From: JAOUGY01 sp963785075
Lineage (GTDB): Bacteria; Actinomycetota; Acidimicrobiia; Spongiisociales; ZC4RG35
Direction of reading: 5' to 3'
Assembly (NCBI GenBank): GCA_963785075.1
Contig: CAWATW010000001.1
Span: 124,001 to 188,000 of the forward strand
Length of the DNA: 64,000 nt
Below, piece by piece: positions 51,123 to 59,546 of this stretch. The first letter of the stretch is position 1. Every line of letters begins with the position of its first letter. The position numbers were made by a program, and so were the translations under genes. The notes below the pieces were generated by a model. That model was given only the letters and a program-made list of their open reading frames with translations. It had not been told where the DNA came from and did no database searches.

Positions 51123-52471
51123 AGTGGCGCATGCATTCGGCATCCATCCGGGTTCGTATCACGATGATCGCGGCGCTCGCCGTCACGGCGGTCATGACGA
51201 TCGCCTCCATGGTGCTGGTTTCGATCCAACGAGAGCAGCTGACCTCCAGCGTCGACACTGCGCTACGCCAGCGGGCCGATGACATCGCTTCGCTGTTCGG
51301 GTCGGCGACGCCAGGATTGGTCGACATCGCAGCAGGCTCCAATGAGGGGTTTGCGCAGGCCGTCGATGGCGACGGAACCGTGCTGGCCTGGACGCCGAAC
51401 CTCTTGGGCGAGCCGCCACTCCCCATCGATGGGCCGCTCGGGGATGACGGGACCATCCGCACGGTGAAGGGGCTGGCGGTCGACGACGACGTGTTCAGGG
51501 TGCTCACCCGCAACATCGATGTCCCCGGCGCGGATGTCGTGCTCCATGTCGGGGCAACGGTCGACGTGGTGGAAGAGAGCGTCGCCGTATTGCTGGGGAC
51601 GTTGGGAGTCACGATCCCATTGGTGGTGGCCGTGGTGGCGGCACTGGTGTGGTGGCTGGTCGGACGCACGCTGCTGCCGGTCGAGGCAATCCGTCGGGAG
51701 GTGGCGGAGATCGGGAGTCTCGAGCTCCATCGCAGGGTCCCCATGCCGCCGCACGCCGACGAGATCGGCCGGCTGGCCGGAACCATGAACGACATGTTGG
51801 ATCGAGTGGAGGCGGCAGTAGCGCGCCAGCAACGCTTCGTTGCCGATGCTTCGCATGAACTGCGGAGCCCGTTGACGCGATTGCGATCGGAACTCGAACT
51901 CGAAACACGTGGCGCCGGCGCAGACCGAGAGGTCGTCGAGACACTTCTGGAAGACGTGACCCATCTCCAACATCTCGTGGATGATCTGCTCGTGCTTGCG
52001 CAAGACGACGCCAAGAGGGTGATGATCGGGTCGACGTTGGTGGATCTCGACGACGTGGTGCTTCGCGAGGCGGAGGCGATGCGGTCGGATGGGCGCATCA
52101 CGGTGGACATGTCCGCGGTATCGGCGGCGCAGGTCGTCGGTGATTCGACGCAACTCGGTCGCGCCATCCGCAACCTGTGCGACAACGCCCGCCGGCATGC
52201 TGCAAGCGTGGTGAAGCTCTCGCTTCGGGAAGCAGGCGACCGGGCGGTCTTCATCATCTCCGACGATGGCCCGGGAATCGCTCCCGACCAGGCGGACGCC
52301 GTCTTCGAGCGTTTCGCACGACTCGATGACGCCCGGAACTCGGCGATGGGTGGGACCGGGCTCGGCCTGGCCATTGCCCGGGAAGTCGTCGAACGCCATG
52401 GGGGCCGACTGGATGTGGACACCGATCACGCCGGGGGAGCGAGGTTCGTGCTGGAACTCCCCCTGGCATGA
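51119..52471 (+). CDS. sensor histidine kinase
   Basis: This 450-residue kinase has two membrane segments (about 13-36 and 157-182) flanking an extracellular sensory domain of about 120 residues, then HAMP ('RTLLPVEAIRREVAEI'), HisKA ('ADASHELRSPLTRLRSELEL', His near 246) and HATPase_c ('RNLCDNARRHA', 'DDGPGIAP', 'GTGLGLAIA'). It pairs with the upstream OmpR regulator. The signal is unknown. Confidence 0.93.
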   Translation: MKWRMHSASIRVRITMIAALAVTAVMTIASMVLVSIQREQLTSSVDTALRQRADDIASLFGSATPGLVDIAAGSNEGFAQAVDGDGTVLAWTPNLLGEPPLPIDGPLGDDGTIRTVKGLAVDDDVFRVLTRNIDVPGADVVLHVGATVDVVEESVAVLLGTLGVTIPLVVAVVAALVWWLVGRTLLPVEAIRREVAEIGSLELHRRVPMPPHADEIGRLAGTMNDMLDRVEAAVARQQRFVADASHELRSPLTRLRSELELETRGAGADREVVETLLEDVTHLQHLVDDLLVLAQDDAKRVMIGSTLVDLDDVVLREAEAMRSDGRITVDMSAVSAAQVVGDSTQLGRAIRNLCDNARRHAASVVKLSLREAGDRAVFIISDDGPGIAPDQADAVFERFARLDDARNSAMGGTGLGLAIAREVVERHGGRLDVDTDHAGGARFVLELPLA

Positions 52472-52522
52472 GTCGGGACGGGTGCCGCACGTAGCGACAC
52501 CCTCCCAACCCGGTCTCAGCGG

Positions 52523-52906
52523 TCAGTCCAGACCGACGAAGTCGAACGACTCGTCGAGTTGGACGTCGACTTGGCGCCCGTTGTCGAGTTCGACCTCGAT
52601 CTCGTAGTAGCTCTCCTCGTCACCGACTTCGGTAGCCGTGACCCTGCCTTCGCCGAGATGCTCGAGGGCAGCCGCCGACGCCCGCTCGAGGTCGGGACCC
52701 GTGATCGGTACATCGGGTCCTTCCGCCCAGTCCTCGACCGATTCCGTGGCGTTCCCTGTCTCGATGGCGTCGTCGGCAACCGCTCCCGGCGACTCGACGA
52801 CCGATCCTGTCGGATCGCCCCCACCGCCGGCCACGGCAGCACCGGCGCCGGTGATCGCAAGCGCCACGGCCAGCACCACGGCGCCGGTCCATCGCTTCTT
52901 TGACAT
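52523..52906 (-). CDS. exported PepSY-domain protein
   Basis: This 127-residue protein has a signal peptide or membrane anchor ('GAVVLAVALAITGAGAAVAG'), an acidic spacer and a C-terminal PepSY-like domain ('ITGPDLERASAAALEHL', 'YYEIEVELDNGRQVDVQLDESF'). Exported PepSY proteins are regularly encoded next to OmpR/HK pairs in Actinobacteria, and here the gene converges on such a pair. They may modulate the kinase or protect a protease; neither is shown. Confidence 0.8.
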   Translation of the reverse strand: MSKKRWTGAVVLAVALAITGAGAAVAGGGGDPTGSVVESPGAVADDAIETGNATESVEDWAEGPDVPITGPDLERASAAALEHLGEGRVTATEVGDEESYYEIEVELDNGRQVDVQLDESFDFVGLD

Positions 52907-53101
52907 CGTGCTCCTCTCCGATCGTCCATGTGGCGTGGTGACTCCACGGGTCCAGCTTCTCAGAAGCGAGCTTTCCACAACCTGACCGGAGACCTCCTGC
53001 TTGCGGAGCGTTCCAACGCCACCGCTGGAACCAGAGAACTGGACGAGGTTTGGGCCGAACACCGGAGGGGTATCGATTCGAGGACACGCTGAAGGAGCGC
53101 C

Positions 53102-53161
53102 ATGTACATCGGAATCGGAACACTCATCCTGATCCTTCTCATCATCCTCCTCGGCGCCTGA
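53102..53161 (+). CDS. 19-residue hydrophobic membrane peptide
   Basis: An ATG preceded at good distance by AAGGAG opens a 20-codon frame encoding MYIGIGTLILILLIILLGA, which is almost wholly a membrane helix. Tiny single-span peptides of this kind (often starting MYIG or MYVG) are scattered through Actinobacteria. It is followed 24 bp later by a membrane protein gene, so it may be the first cistron of that operon. Confidence 0.6.
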   Translation: MYIGIGTLILILLIILLGA

Positions 53162-53185
53162 GAGACCGAGGCGAAAGGAACGCGC

Positions 53186-53839
53186 ATGACTTCACAGGGA
53201 ACCAGATCGACGGGCTCTCGCGGCCACCTGGCCCGTCGCTCGAACATCGTTGGCGCCGAAGCCGATACCAGCAGCATCCGTGAGCGGTTCGGTGGCATCG
53301 ACACCCCCGCATCACCGGTTGGAATGTTCGCAGCCTTTGGGGTCCTCGGATTCCTGAGTGCACTGATTGCGGCCGGCGCCGGCGGCCTCGACTTCCAGCT
53401 CAACGCCTATGACTTCGAGGGCAACCTGGGGGAGGTCGTCTGGGGCGGCGCGATCCTGGCCTCGGCGGCAGTGTTCGTGTCGTTCTTCGTCGGAGGCTGG
53501 GGAGCCGGGCGGATGGCGACGGATTCCGGAGGAATGACCGGACTTGGAACTGCTATGTGGGCGTTGCTACTCGTTGCCGTCTTTGCCGCGCTCGGCGCCT
53601 TCGTCGGCACCGAGTACACCGCATTCCAACGGGCCGGATTGCCTGACTGGTTCTCACAGATTCGAGGCGACGATGTGACAACGGCGGCCGTCGTGGAGGG
53701 TGTGCTCGGCGTGGTCGCGCTGACTTCCGGGGCGTACCTGGGAGGTAGGCTCGGCGAGGTCTATCACCGCAACGTCGATGCCGCTTTGCTTGCTGCGGCC
53801 AACCACATCGACACCGATGAAGTGGGGAGCGATCGATGA
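53186..53839 (+). CDS. membrane protein, unknown function
   Basis: This 217-residue protein has about four membrane segments (48-68, 86-107, 119-141, 167-186) and a Gly/Ala-rich pattern ('FFVGGWGAGRMA', 'TSGAYLGGRLGEVYH') like small-helix-packing proteins. I recognise no named family. It overlaps the PRC-barrel gene by 4 nt, so the two act together. Similar membrane/PRC-barrel pairs are seen in stress- or envelope-related loci. Confidence 0.75.
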   Translation: MTSQGTRSTGSRGHLARRSNIVGAEADTSSIRERFGGIDTPASPVGMFAAFGVLGFLSALIAAGAGGLDFQLNAYDFEGNLGEVVWGGAILASAAVFVSFFVGGWGAGRMATDSGGMTGLGTAMWALLLVAVFAALGAFVGTEYTAFQRAGLPDWFSQIRGDDVTTAAVVEGVLGVVALTSGAYLGGRLGEVYHRNVDAALLAAANHIDTDEVGSDR

Positions 53840-54210
53840 GCGGCTTGGTGCTTTCTTCATCGTCGCTGACCGGCGACACGATCGTCGACATCGAGGGCAA
53901 GAGTCTCGGCACAGTTGAAGACCTGGTGATCGATACCGCCGACGGGAACGTGATGTATGCAGTGCTGGCTCGGGGCGGCTTGATGGGGGTCCTGAAGAAG
54001 CTCTTCGCTGTCCCGTTGCACCTCCTGAGCGTTGACACAGAGAATCAGCGCCTGGTCCTCGACGTAGAGGAGGAGGTCCTCGATTCCAGTCCCGGATTCG
54101 ATCATGACAATTGGCCGTCGGTTGCCGACTCGCGCTGGCAAAACGGCCTGCGAGCTCACTACGAAGGTGCCGTGAGCCGCAATCCCTCGGACTCCCCACC
54201 TCTCACCTGA
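53836..54210 (+). CDS. PRC-barrel domain protein
   Basis: This 124-residue cytosolic protein has a PRC-barrel fold at residues 1-80 ('IVDIEGKSLGTVEDLVIDTADGNVMYAVL', 'AVPLHLLSVDTENQRLVLDV'). PRC-barrels mediate RNA or protein contacts (RimM, photosynthetic H subunit). The C-terminal 40 residues are polar. It is co-transcribed with the upstream membrane protein gene. Function unknown. Confidence 0.85.
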   Translation: MSGLVLSSSSLTGDTIVDIEGKSLGTVEDLVIDTADGNVMYAVLARGGLMGVLKKLFAVPLHLLSVDTENQRLVLDVEEEVLDSSPGFDHDNWPSVADSRWQNGLRAHYEGAVSRNPSDSPPLT

Positions 54211-54326
54211 GGAGTCTCGGGGCTTCGAGGAAGAGGGTTCGTCTTCACCCAAGGCGCGATCCGAACCAACGGTGGCAGTTCGGCGGGGCCACTTGTTTGC
54301 GGTCGCTCTCGGCCGACTGGAAGCTC

Positions 54327-55316
54327 ATGCGCAGGCATACGCGTTGGCTTGTCTTCTGGTGGTGCGCCGGTGGCGCACTTCTGGGCCTGTTGTTTCCGGT
54401 CGCCGGGTGGCTCTGGGCGGGCGAGGGGAATCTCGGTGCCGATGCGATCCGGGAAGCCCACCGCACGCAGCCCGTGCTTACCATCGTTGCCTCCGCTCCA
54501 CTGGTGCTCGCCCTGGCCGGCGCAGTTGCCGGCACGTTCCATCGTCGAGTTCACATGGCCTTTCGACGATGCGAGCAGACTGTGAGAGAACGGACCGCCG
54601 AGCTGCAGTCGGCAAACAACCGACTTGTCGAACTCATGCATGCCAAAGACCGGTTCGTCAACACGATCGGTCACGAGTTGCGTACACCCATCACCGCCGT
54701 CGTCGGATTCGCCGGATATCTCGAGTCGGCGTGGGAACAAGGGGACCGCGGAGAGCTTGCGGAACTCGTGGATTTGATCTCGACCCAAGCGTCCGAGGTA
54801 GCCGGAATTCTGGAGGATCTCCTCGTCGCCTCGAGAGCGGACATCACCGGCCTCTCGATTGCGAGTCAAGAGCTCGATCTGGCCAACATCGCATTGGAGT
54901 GCGTGCGGGCGCTGGGCCACACCCCCGAGTTCGCTGCCAATCTGGTGGTCGACGCCCATCCGGCGACGGTCACCGGAGACGCGGGTCGCGTACGTCAGAT
55001 CGTCAGGAACCTGCTCACGAACGCAGAACGTTATGGCGGTCGCCACGTTCGGATTCAGTCTGGCAGTCGCGATGAACGCGGCTTCGTTCGCGTTTGTGAC
55101 GACGGAGACGGCGTGCCGGCTGCAGACGCCGCCATCATCTTCGAACCGTTCACGCATTCCGAGGGGACCGTCGTTGCATCTGGATCGGTCGGGATCGGGC
55201 TCAGCGTATCTCGAACCCTCGCCCGTTTGATGGGCGGCGACATCGAGTATCGCCGTGAGGCCGGCTGGACGATCTTCGAGCTCTCACTCCCGATGGACCT
55301 CGCAATCGCCGCCTAG
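54327..55316 (+). CDS. sensor histidine kinase (orphan, two membrane segments)
   Basis: This protein of about 329 residues has two N-terminal membrane segments (about 8-28 and 50-72), a coiled-coil linker ('RTAELQSANNRLVELMHAKD') and a complete kinase core: HisKA 'TIGHELRTPITAVVGFAGYL' (H116), N-box 'RNLLTNAERYGG', 'DDGDGVPAADA' and 'GIGLSVSR'. No regulator is adjacent. The ATG at 54327 is preferred. The kinase core closely resembles that of the PAS kinase near 27 kb ('VRQIVRNLLTNAERYGG' versus 'VRQIIRNLLTNAERYGG'), suggesting paralogy. Confidence 0.87.
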   Translation: MRRHTRWLVFWWCAGGALLGLLFPVAGWLWAGEGNLGADAIREAHRTQPVLTIVASAPLVLALAGAVAGTFHRRVHMAFRRCEQTVRERTAELQSANNRLVELMHAKDRFVNTIGHELRTPITAVVGFAGYLESAWEQGDRGELAELVDLISTQASEVAGILEDLLVASRADITGLSIASQELDLANIALECVRALGHTPEFAANLVVDAHPATVTGDAGRVRQIVRNLLTNAERYGGRHVRIQSGSRDERGFVRVCDDGDGVPAADAAIIFEPFTHSEGTVVASGSVGIGLSVSRTLARLMGGDIEYRREAGWTIFELSLPMDLAIAA

Positions 55317-55438
55317 CGCCGGGGCGGCCGTCGACGCTTCCCGCTTCTGGGAACGGGTCGGGCAACCCATCGACAAGGGCTGGTCGTCCGTCTAGCTTCT
55401 TGGACGGGCATTTGGGGCAACTGTGGTGGGAGGTTCTC

Positions 55439-56248
55439 GTGCGTTTCGCGTGTTACCTGCGCATGCCGTGCGCAGGATTGATGATGATGGTGTCATTGGT
55501 GCTGCCGGCGGGCGCACAGGCGGAAGCGACGGCGACCATGACCGTGGTGCACGCCGTGGCCGGCGAGCGTGGTTTCCCGGCCGACCTGTATCTGGATGGT
55601 CGACTCGTCGTGAGTTCCATGGTCTTCGAGGCTGTCAGCGACCCCATCGAGGTCGCGGCCGGACAAGTCGAGGTGGCCCTCTTTCCCGCAGGCGTCGATG
55701 CCTCGACAACCGAGCCGATCCTGGCGGAGCCTGTGACGCTCGAAGCCGGGGCCTCGTATACCGCGGTGGCGCAGGTGCTCGACGAGAAGCCCGCAATCGC
55801 GCTCTATCTGAACGATCTCGAGCCGGTGGCGACGGGAACCACACGGTTCACGGTCCGGCACACCGGACTAGCCGGCCCGTTGCAGGTCACGGTGGCCGGT
55901 GAGACCCTCGTGGTGGATCTGATGTCGCCCAACGAGGTGACCGTGGAGCTGCCTGCGGGGAGTCATCCACTGTTGGTGGCGGCTGCCGACGGCTCGCCGC
56001 TGGTCGAGCGGGATCTGGAGTTCCGCGCCGGCTCGCTCCTGGTGCTCTACGCGGTCGGCTCGGCCGACGATGACAGCTTTGCGCTCCTCACACAGCAGGT
56101 GACCACGCCACAGGTGAATCCGACCGGCGTTCCGACCGGTACCGGTGGGATGCGGGCGCAGAGTGCGAACGCCGCGTGGCTGCTCGTGCCATTTGGTCTC
56201 GTGGCAGCGGTCTTGTTTGCCGTCAAGCCCAAGAGGTTATCGGGCTGA
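55439..56248 (+). CDS. exported DUF4397 protein with C-terminal membrane anchor
   Basis: This 269-residue protein has a signal peptide (about 1-28), a DUF4397 domain ('TVVHAVAGERGFPADLYLDGRL', 'EPVTLEAGASYTAVAQVL') repeated in degenerate form, and a C-terminal membrane helix with a 'KPKRLSG' tail. The start is GTG 55439, 5 nt after GGGAGG. It heads an operon with a sortase, and its C-terminus (helix plus positive tail, preceded by 'NPTGVPTGTGG') looks like a sorting signal without a standard LPxTG. It is a good candidate substrate of that sortase. Confidence 0.85.
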   Translation: MRFACYLRMPCAGLMMMVSLVLPAGAQAEATATMTVVHAVAGERGFPADLYLDGRLVVSSMVFEAVSDPIEVAAGQVEVALFPAGVDASTTEPILAEPVTLEAGASYTAVAQVLDEKPAIALYLNDLEPVATGTTRFTVRHTGLAGPLQVTVAGETLVVDLMSPNEVTVELPAGSHPLLVAAADGSPLVERDLEFRAGSLLVLYAVGSADDDSFALLTQQVTTPQVNPTGVPTGTGGMRAQSANAAWLLVPFGLVAAVLFAVKPKRLSG

Positions 56249-56967
56249 TGATCGCTCGGGTGGCGCTCGTCATGGCAACCTACGTGGCGGTCGGTTTGTT
56301 GCTGGCCGCTCCCGCCATGATGCCGGCAACGGGCGATGTGTCGATGAGCGCTCAGACGCGGCCGCAGGCCGCGGCCGCCATCACCGCCGACCCGGAATCG
56401 CCGTCGACCACAACCACCGACCCGGTATCCCCGTCGACCACCGTCTACTCGAAGAGCGGATCGACCGTGCCGTGGGACTCCGGCCGCCTCGCCGAAGGCT
56501 TCGAGCCCGGTCTGGTGCCGATCGCCATAGATGCTCCCTCGATCGGTGTGCGCGCCGAGGTCGTGGATTCGGGAATCGATCCAGACTCGGGGCAGATGGC
56601 GATTCCGCCCCAGGCGCGACAGGTGGGCTGGTATCGATATGGCCCGACACCCGGCGAAGAAGGCTCGGCGGTGCTGGCGGGCCACGTCGACATGGCCGGG
56701 CAGGGCCCGGGGGCCTTCTATCACCTGGATCGCCTGTCCCCTGGTGACGAGGTGACGATCACGATGTCCGACGGTTCCGCCCGGACATTCGAGGTCGTCG
56801 AGACTTCAAGGGTTCCGAAGAGCGAACTCGACGTGGATGCGGTCTTCGAGAACGCCGGGCCTTCGCGCGTGACGCTCGTGACCTGTGGTGGTGCCTTCAA
56901 CCACACCGAGCGCACCTATCTCGACAACGTCGTCTCTGTGCTGCGGCCGGTGGGAGCGAGCGCATGA
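56248..56967 (+). CDS. class E/F-type sortase
   Basis: This protein of 239 residues has an N-terminal membrane anchor, a Ser/Thr/Pro-rich linker (about 45-70) and a sortase domain. The catalytic triad is His in 'VLAGHVDM', Cys in 'VTLVTCGGAF' and Arg in 'ERTYLDNVV', in the arrangement of class E/F actinobacterial sortases. It should cleave and attach or assemble exported proteins. The start codon overlaps the DUF4397 stop (TGATG). The following gene overlaps by 4 nt. Confidence 0.9.
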   Translation: MIARVALVMATYVAVGLLLAAPAMMPATGDVSMSAQTRPQAAAAITADPESPSTTTTDPVSPSTTVYSKSGSTVPWDSGRLAEGFEPGLVPIAIDAPSIGVRAEVVDSGIDPDSGQMAIPPQARQVGWYRYGPTPGEEGSAVLAGHVDMAGQGPGAFYHLDRLSPGDEVTITMSDGSARTFEVVETSRVPKSELDVDAVFENAGPSRVTLVTCGGAFNHTERTYLDNVVSVLRPVGASA

Positions 56968-57572
56968 GCGCGCCCCAGACGCCGCCGGTGACGGTCATCA
57001 CCGTTCCGCCGCCTCAGACGACCACGAGCACCACGACAACGACCACCACCGAAGTCACCAAGGCGTCGGTGGCCACCACGACGGCACCTTCCGAGACGCC
57101 GACGAGCGTCGCGGCCGGCGATCCCGCGGAGGGTCTTGTCGTTCTCGTGTTCATGGGGGTAGGAGTGGTAGTGGTGGTCGGTATCGTGGCAGCGAGGGCG
57201 CTGAAGCAACTACGAGCGAGGTGGACAGAGCCTCCGGTGGTTCTTCCAGCAGGCGTGACGCTCGCTGACCGGGTGCGTGAGGTGGCGGCACGGGCGGAGA
57301 CCGAAGACCCGGTGGAAGTGGACGTGGGGGACGTCTCGGTGGCCGATCTCTATCCGTGGCTCGGTTCCCCCGACGATCTGACGCTGGTCGTCGATCTCCG
57401 CACCGCCGCGGCACTCCAGCAGGTTGGTGTCAGGTCGCTCAGCCAGCTGGCGAGCATCGACGACGAGACTGCGCAGTCGATCAGTGTCGCCGGGATCGAC
57501 CTCGACACCGGCGCGGTCAAGGCTGCCGCCCAGCACATTCTCGGCCGAGAGGCAGACGGCGAGGTCAGCTGA
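56964..57572 (+). CDS. Thr-rich membrane protein with C-terminal HhH-like domain
   Basis: This 202-residue protein has a Thr/Pro-rich N-terminal stretch (10-50), one membrane segment (about 57-80) and a C-terminal soluble region with an HhH-like end ('ALQQVGVRSLSQLASIDDETAQSI'). If the N-terminus is outside, as the mucin-like composition suggests, the HhH part is cytosolic. I recognise no family. It is the third gene of the DUF4397-sortase operon. Its role may be in docking or regulation. Confidence 0.7.
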   Translation: MSAPQTPPVTVITVPPPQTTTSTTTTTTTEVTKASVATTTAPSETPTSVAAGDPAEGLVVLVFMGVGVVVVVGIVAARALKQLRARWTEPPVVLPAGVTLADRVREVAARAETEDPVEVDVGDVSVADLYPWLGSPDDLTLVVDLRTAAALQQVGVRSLSQLASIDDETAQSISVAGIDLDTGAVKAAAQHILGREADGEVS

Positions 57573-57733
57573 AGCCCTCGGTCCGCCGTGCGGAGCGCGA
57601 ACAGCCCCATCGGGTCCCCTCTGCTCGACCAGCGGCCGTGTGCTCGGTATCGGGTTGGCGAGAGCCTTCGGACCGCCAACAGTCGTCCGGGCCTCGATGT
57701 GAGTGGCAATCGGTGCTCAGGCAGCGAACCCGC

Positions 57734-58213
57734 TCAGAGCGGGTGTGACTCGCCGAGTGTCGGTCCGGCGACTTCCATCCAGGAGCGCTCGGCGATCTCC
57801 CGGTACCGATCCGGATCGACCGGGCCTGCGGGAAGCTGCGCATGTTCCTCGAAGAACCGCTCCATCCCGGACGGGGTGAACATCACGAGCAATCGTGACG
57901 TCGTGGCCTCGAGATTCTGGAAGCAGTGGGCGGTTCCTCGCGGCACGAACATGAACGACCCGGTACTCGCCTCGAAGAGCTCGTCGTCGGCCAGAAATCG
58001 AAAGCTGCCGTCGAGGATGTACCACATCTCGTCTTCACGGTGATGGAGATGGCGTGGCGGGCCCTGGAGCGGGCCGATGTGGACCTCCAGCAAAGAAAAC
58101 GATCCATTGGTGCTGTGGGTGTCGGCCTTGACCGTGCTGGGACCGCCTGCCGGACCACGGATCACATGACCCCCTCCGTCCGGGACCAGAAAGGCACGAG
58201 TCGAATGGGCCAT
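57734..58213 (-). CDS. cupin-domain protein
   Basis: This 159-residue single cupin has metal-binding His residues in 'PPRHLHHREDEMWYILDG' and the second motif in 'GSFMFVPRGTAHCFQNL'. It resembles quercetin-dioxygenase-like and sugar-isomerase-like cupins, many of which are unassigned. The ATG at 58213 fits the family. No operon partner is evident. Confidence 0.87.
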   Translation of the reverse strand: MAHSTRAFLVPDGGGHVIRGPAGGPSTVKADTHSTNGSFSLLEVHIGPLQGPPRHLHHREDEMWYILDGSFRFLADDELFEASTGSFMFVPRGTAHCFQNLEATTSRLLVMFTPSGMERFFEEHAQLPAGPVDPDRYREIAERSWMEVAGPTLGESHPL

Positions 58214-58324
58214 GGGCGACCTCCTCGGTCTGCGGCGGCCGCAGTGGGCGTCGCTGTGAGACCCTATCCCGGAACCGAATCCTGTGCGGTCGTTCGGTGT
58301 GGTGTGCAACAAGCGAAGCGGCGC

Positions 58325-59437
58325 CTATTGCTGTTCCGATGGGAGCGGGATCTCGACCCTGATTGGGCTGCCACCTCGATACCCGGCAAGGAGAACGAGT
58401 GTCTCCAGGTCGACCGGGGTCGTATACCCGACACCAAATTCGATCGCCTCGCCCGACTTCAGGGCTTCGGAGGCGAAGATGCCCGGATCCCAATCGTGCG
58501 AACGCAGCGCTGTGGCGACCTCGATCAAGAAGTCGTCGGCGGTCACCAGGGACCCGCCGCATGCTCCCGCCGCCTCCGTGCTGATGCGGATGTCGAGTTC
58601 CACGAACCTCGATCCGATCGGCGCCCGGCGCGGGACCGGTGTCACGGCCCCCGTATCCGGGTCTACGTTCAACACATCGTCCTCGTCGACGGTGACATCG
58701 ATGTCGAGGCGTCCGCCCAGGATTTCGAGTCGGGCAGGATCGGTGAAGCACCCGGCCTCGAGCACGATGTCTTCGGTCACCTCGACGGCCAGTTCTACGG
58801 GGTACCCGGAGTCAGGGACGGGGCCGGCCAATGGCACGGTGGTAGTGCGGAGGCCCGGTTCCCCGATGATGAGGCTCGCTTCGGACAGGTCGGTGGACAG
58901 GTCGGCGGGGAAGTGGACGGCAATGGTTCCGGATCCACCCGGACCAACACTGTCGTTCGGGGAGAGGTCGGTCTCAATCCTGCTCATCGGCTCCACGATG
59001 TCGCCGTTGCCGAGATCCAGGCCGAACAGGTGAGCCAAGTCGAACCTCACGAGGGTCTCGGCGAAGGGTGAGGTCACCTGCACGTCGATGGTGACCGAGT
59101 ACTCTTCGGTCGGATCGCCCACCTCTGCGATCGGGCCGTGGTCTTGGTTGCTGAGGCGAGCACCGGTGACGCTCCACTCGAGCCCTTTGTACCCAACGGT
59201 GCGCGGGAGGTCCCCCCGGAACTCGACAGAGTCGAAGACCAACGGGGCGTCGGTCGCAGGTGGGGTCTCAGACGACAACGTGGTCACGGGGTTGGCGGTG
59301 GTCGAGTCGATGACCGGCTCCGTCTCTGCCGTGCCGCTCCCCGCACAGCCGGTCGCGACGAGACCGGCCACCAAGAGTCGACCCAACCACCCACGCTGCA
59401 ACACGTCTCCGAACCCAGCGGGCCGGCGATTTTGCAT
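58325..59437 (-). CDS. predicted lipoprotein, unknown function
   Basis: This protein of about 370 residues has a signal sequence with a lipobox ('LLVAGLVATGCAGSG'), a Thr/Ser-rich linker and a large beta-rich exported domain ('YSVTIDVQVTSPFAETLVRFDLAHLFGLDL'). Two later Cys ('EAGCFTD', 'GACGGS') could pair. No family recognised. It is transcribed divergently from the 5'-nucleotidase gene, and the ATG at 59437 leaves a 109-bp shared region with repeats. Confidence 0.75.
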   Translation of the reverse strand: MQNRRPAGFGDVLQRGWLGRLLVAGLVATGCAGSGTAETEPVIDSTTANPVTTLSSETPPATDAPLVFDSVEFRGDLPRTVGYKGLEWSVTGARLSNQDHGPIAEVGDPTEEYSVTIDVQVTSPFAETLVRFDLAHLFGLDLGNGDIVEPMSRIETDLSPNDSVGPGGSGTIAVHFPADLSTDLSEASLIIGEPGLRTTTVPLAGPVPDSGYPVELAVEVTEDIVLEAGCFTDPARLEILGGRLDIDVTVDEDDVLNVDPDTGAVTPVPRRAPIGSRFVELDIRISTEAAGACGGSLVTADDFLIEVATALRSHDWDPGIFASEALKSGEAIEFGVGYTTPVDLETLVLLAGYRGGSPIRVEIPLPSEQQ

Positions 59438-59453
59438 CCGGGGTCGATCCAGG

Positions 59454-59480
59454 TGTCGCAACTGTCGCAATTGTGCCATA
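59454..59480. repeat. three tandem 9-mers in the nucleotidase upstream region
   Basis: TGTCGCAAC, TGTCGCAAT and TGTGCCATA follow one another directly. Direct repeats in such a place could bind a regulator such as an OmpR-family protein. They lie between the lipoprotein and nucleotidase starts. Confidence 0.5.
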
Positions 59481-59501
59481 GTCAGGGTGGGCATGACGTC
59501 G

Positions 59502-59519
59502 CTCGGTCGCACGACCGAG
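59502..59519. promoter_or_regulatory. palindrome upstream of the 5'-nucleotidase gene
   Basis: CTCGGTCG-CA-CGACCGAG is a perfect inverted repeat with 8-bp arms, about 27 bp before the nucleotidase ATG. It may be an operator, or a hairpin in the leader. Confidence 0.4.
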
Positions 59520-59546
59520 GTGTTGGGACTACACGAGGGAGAGAAC

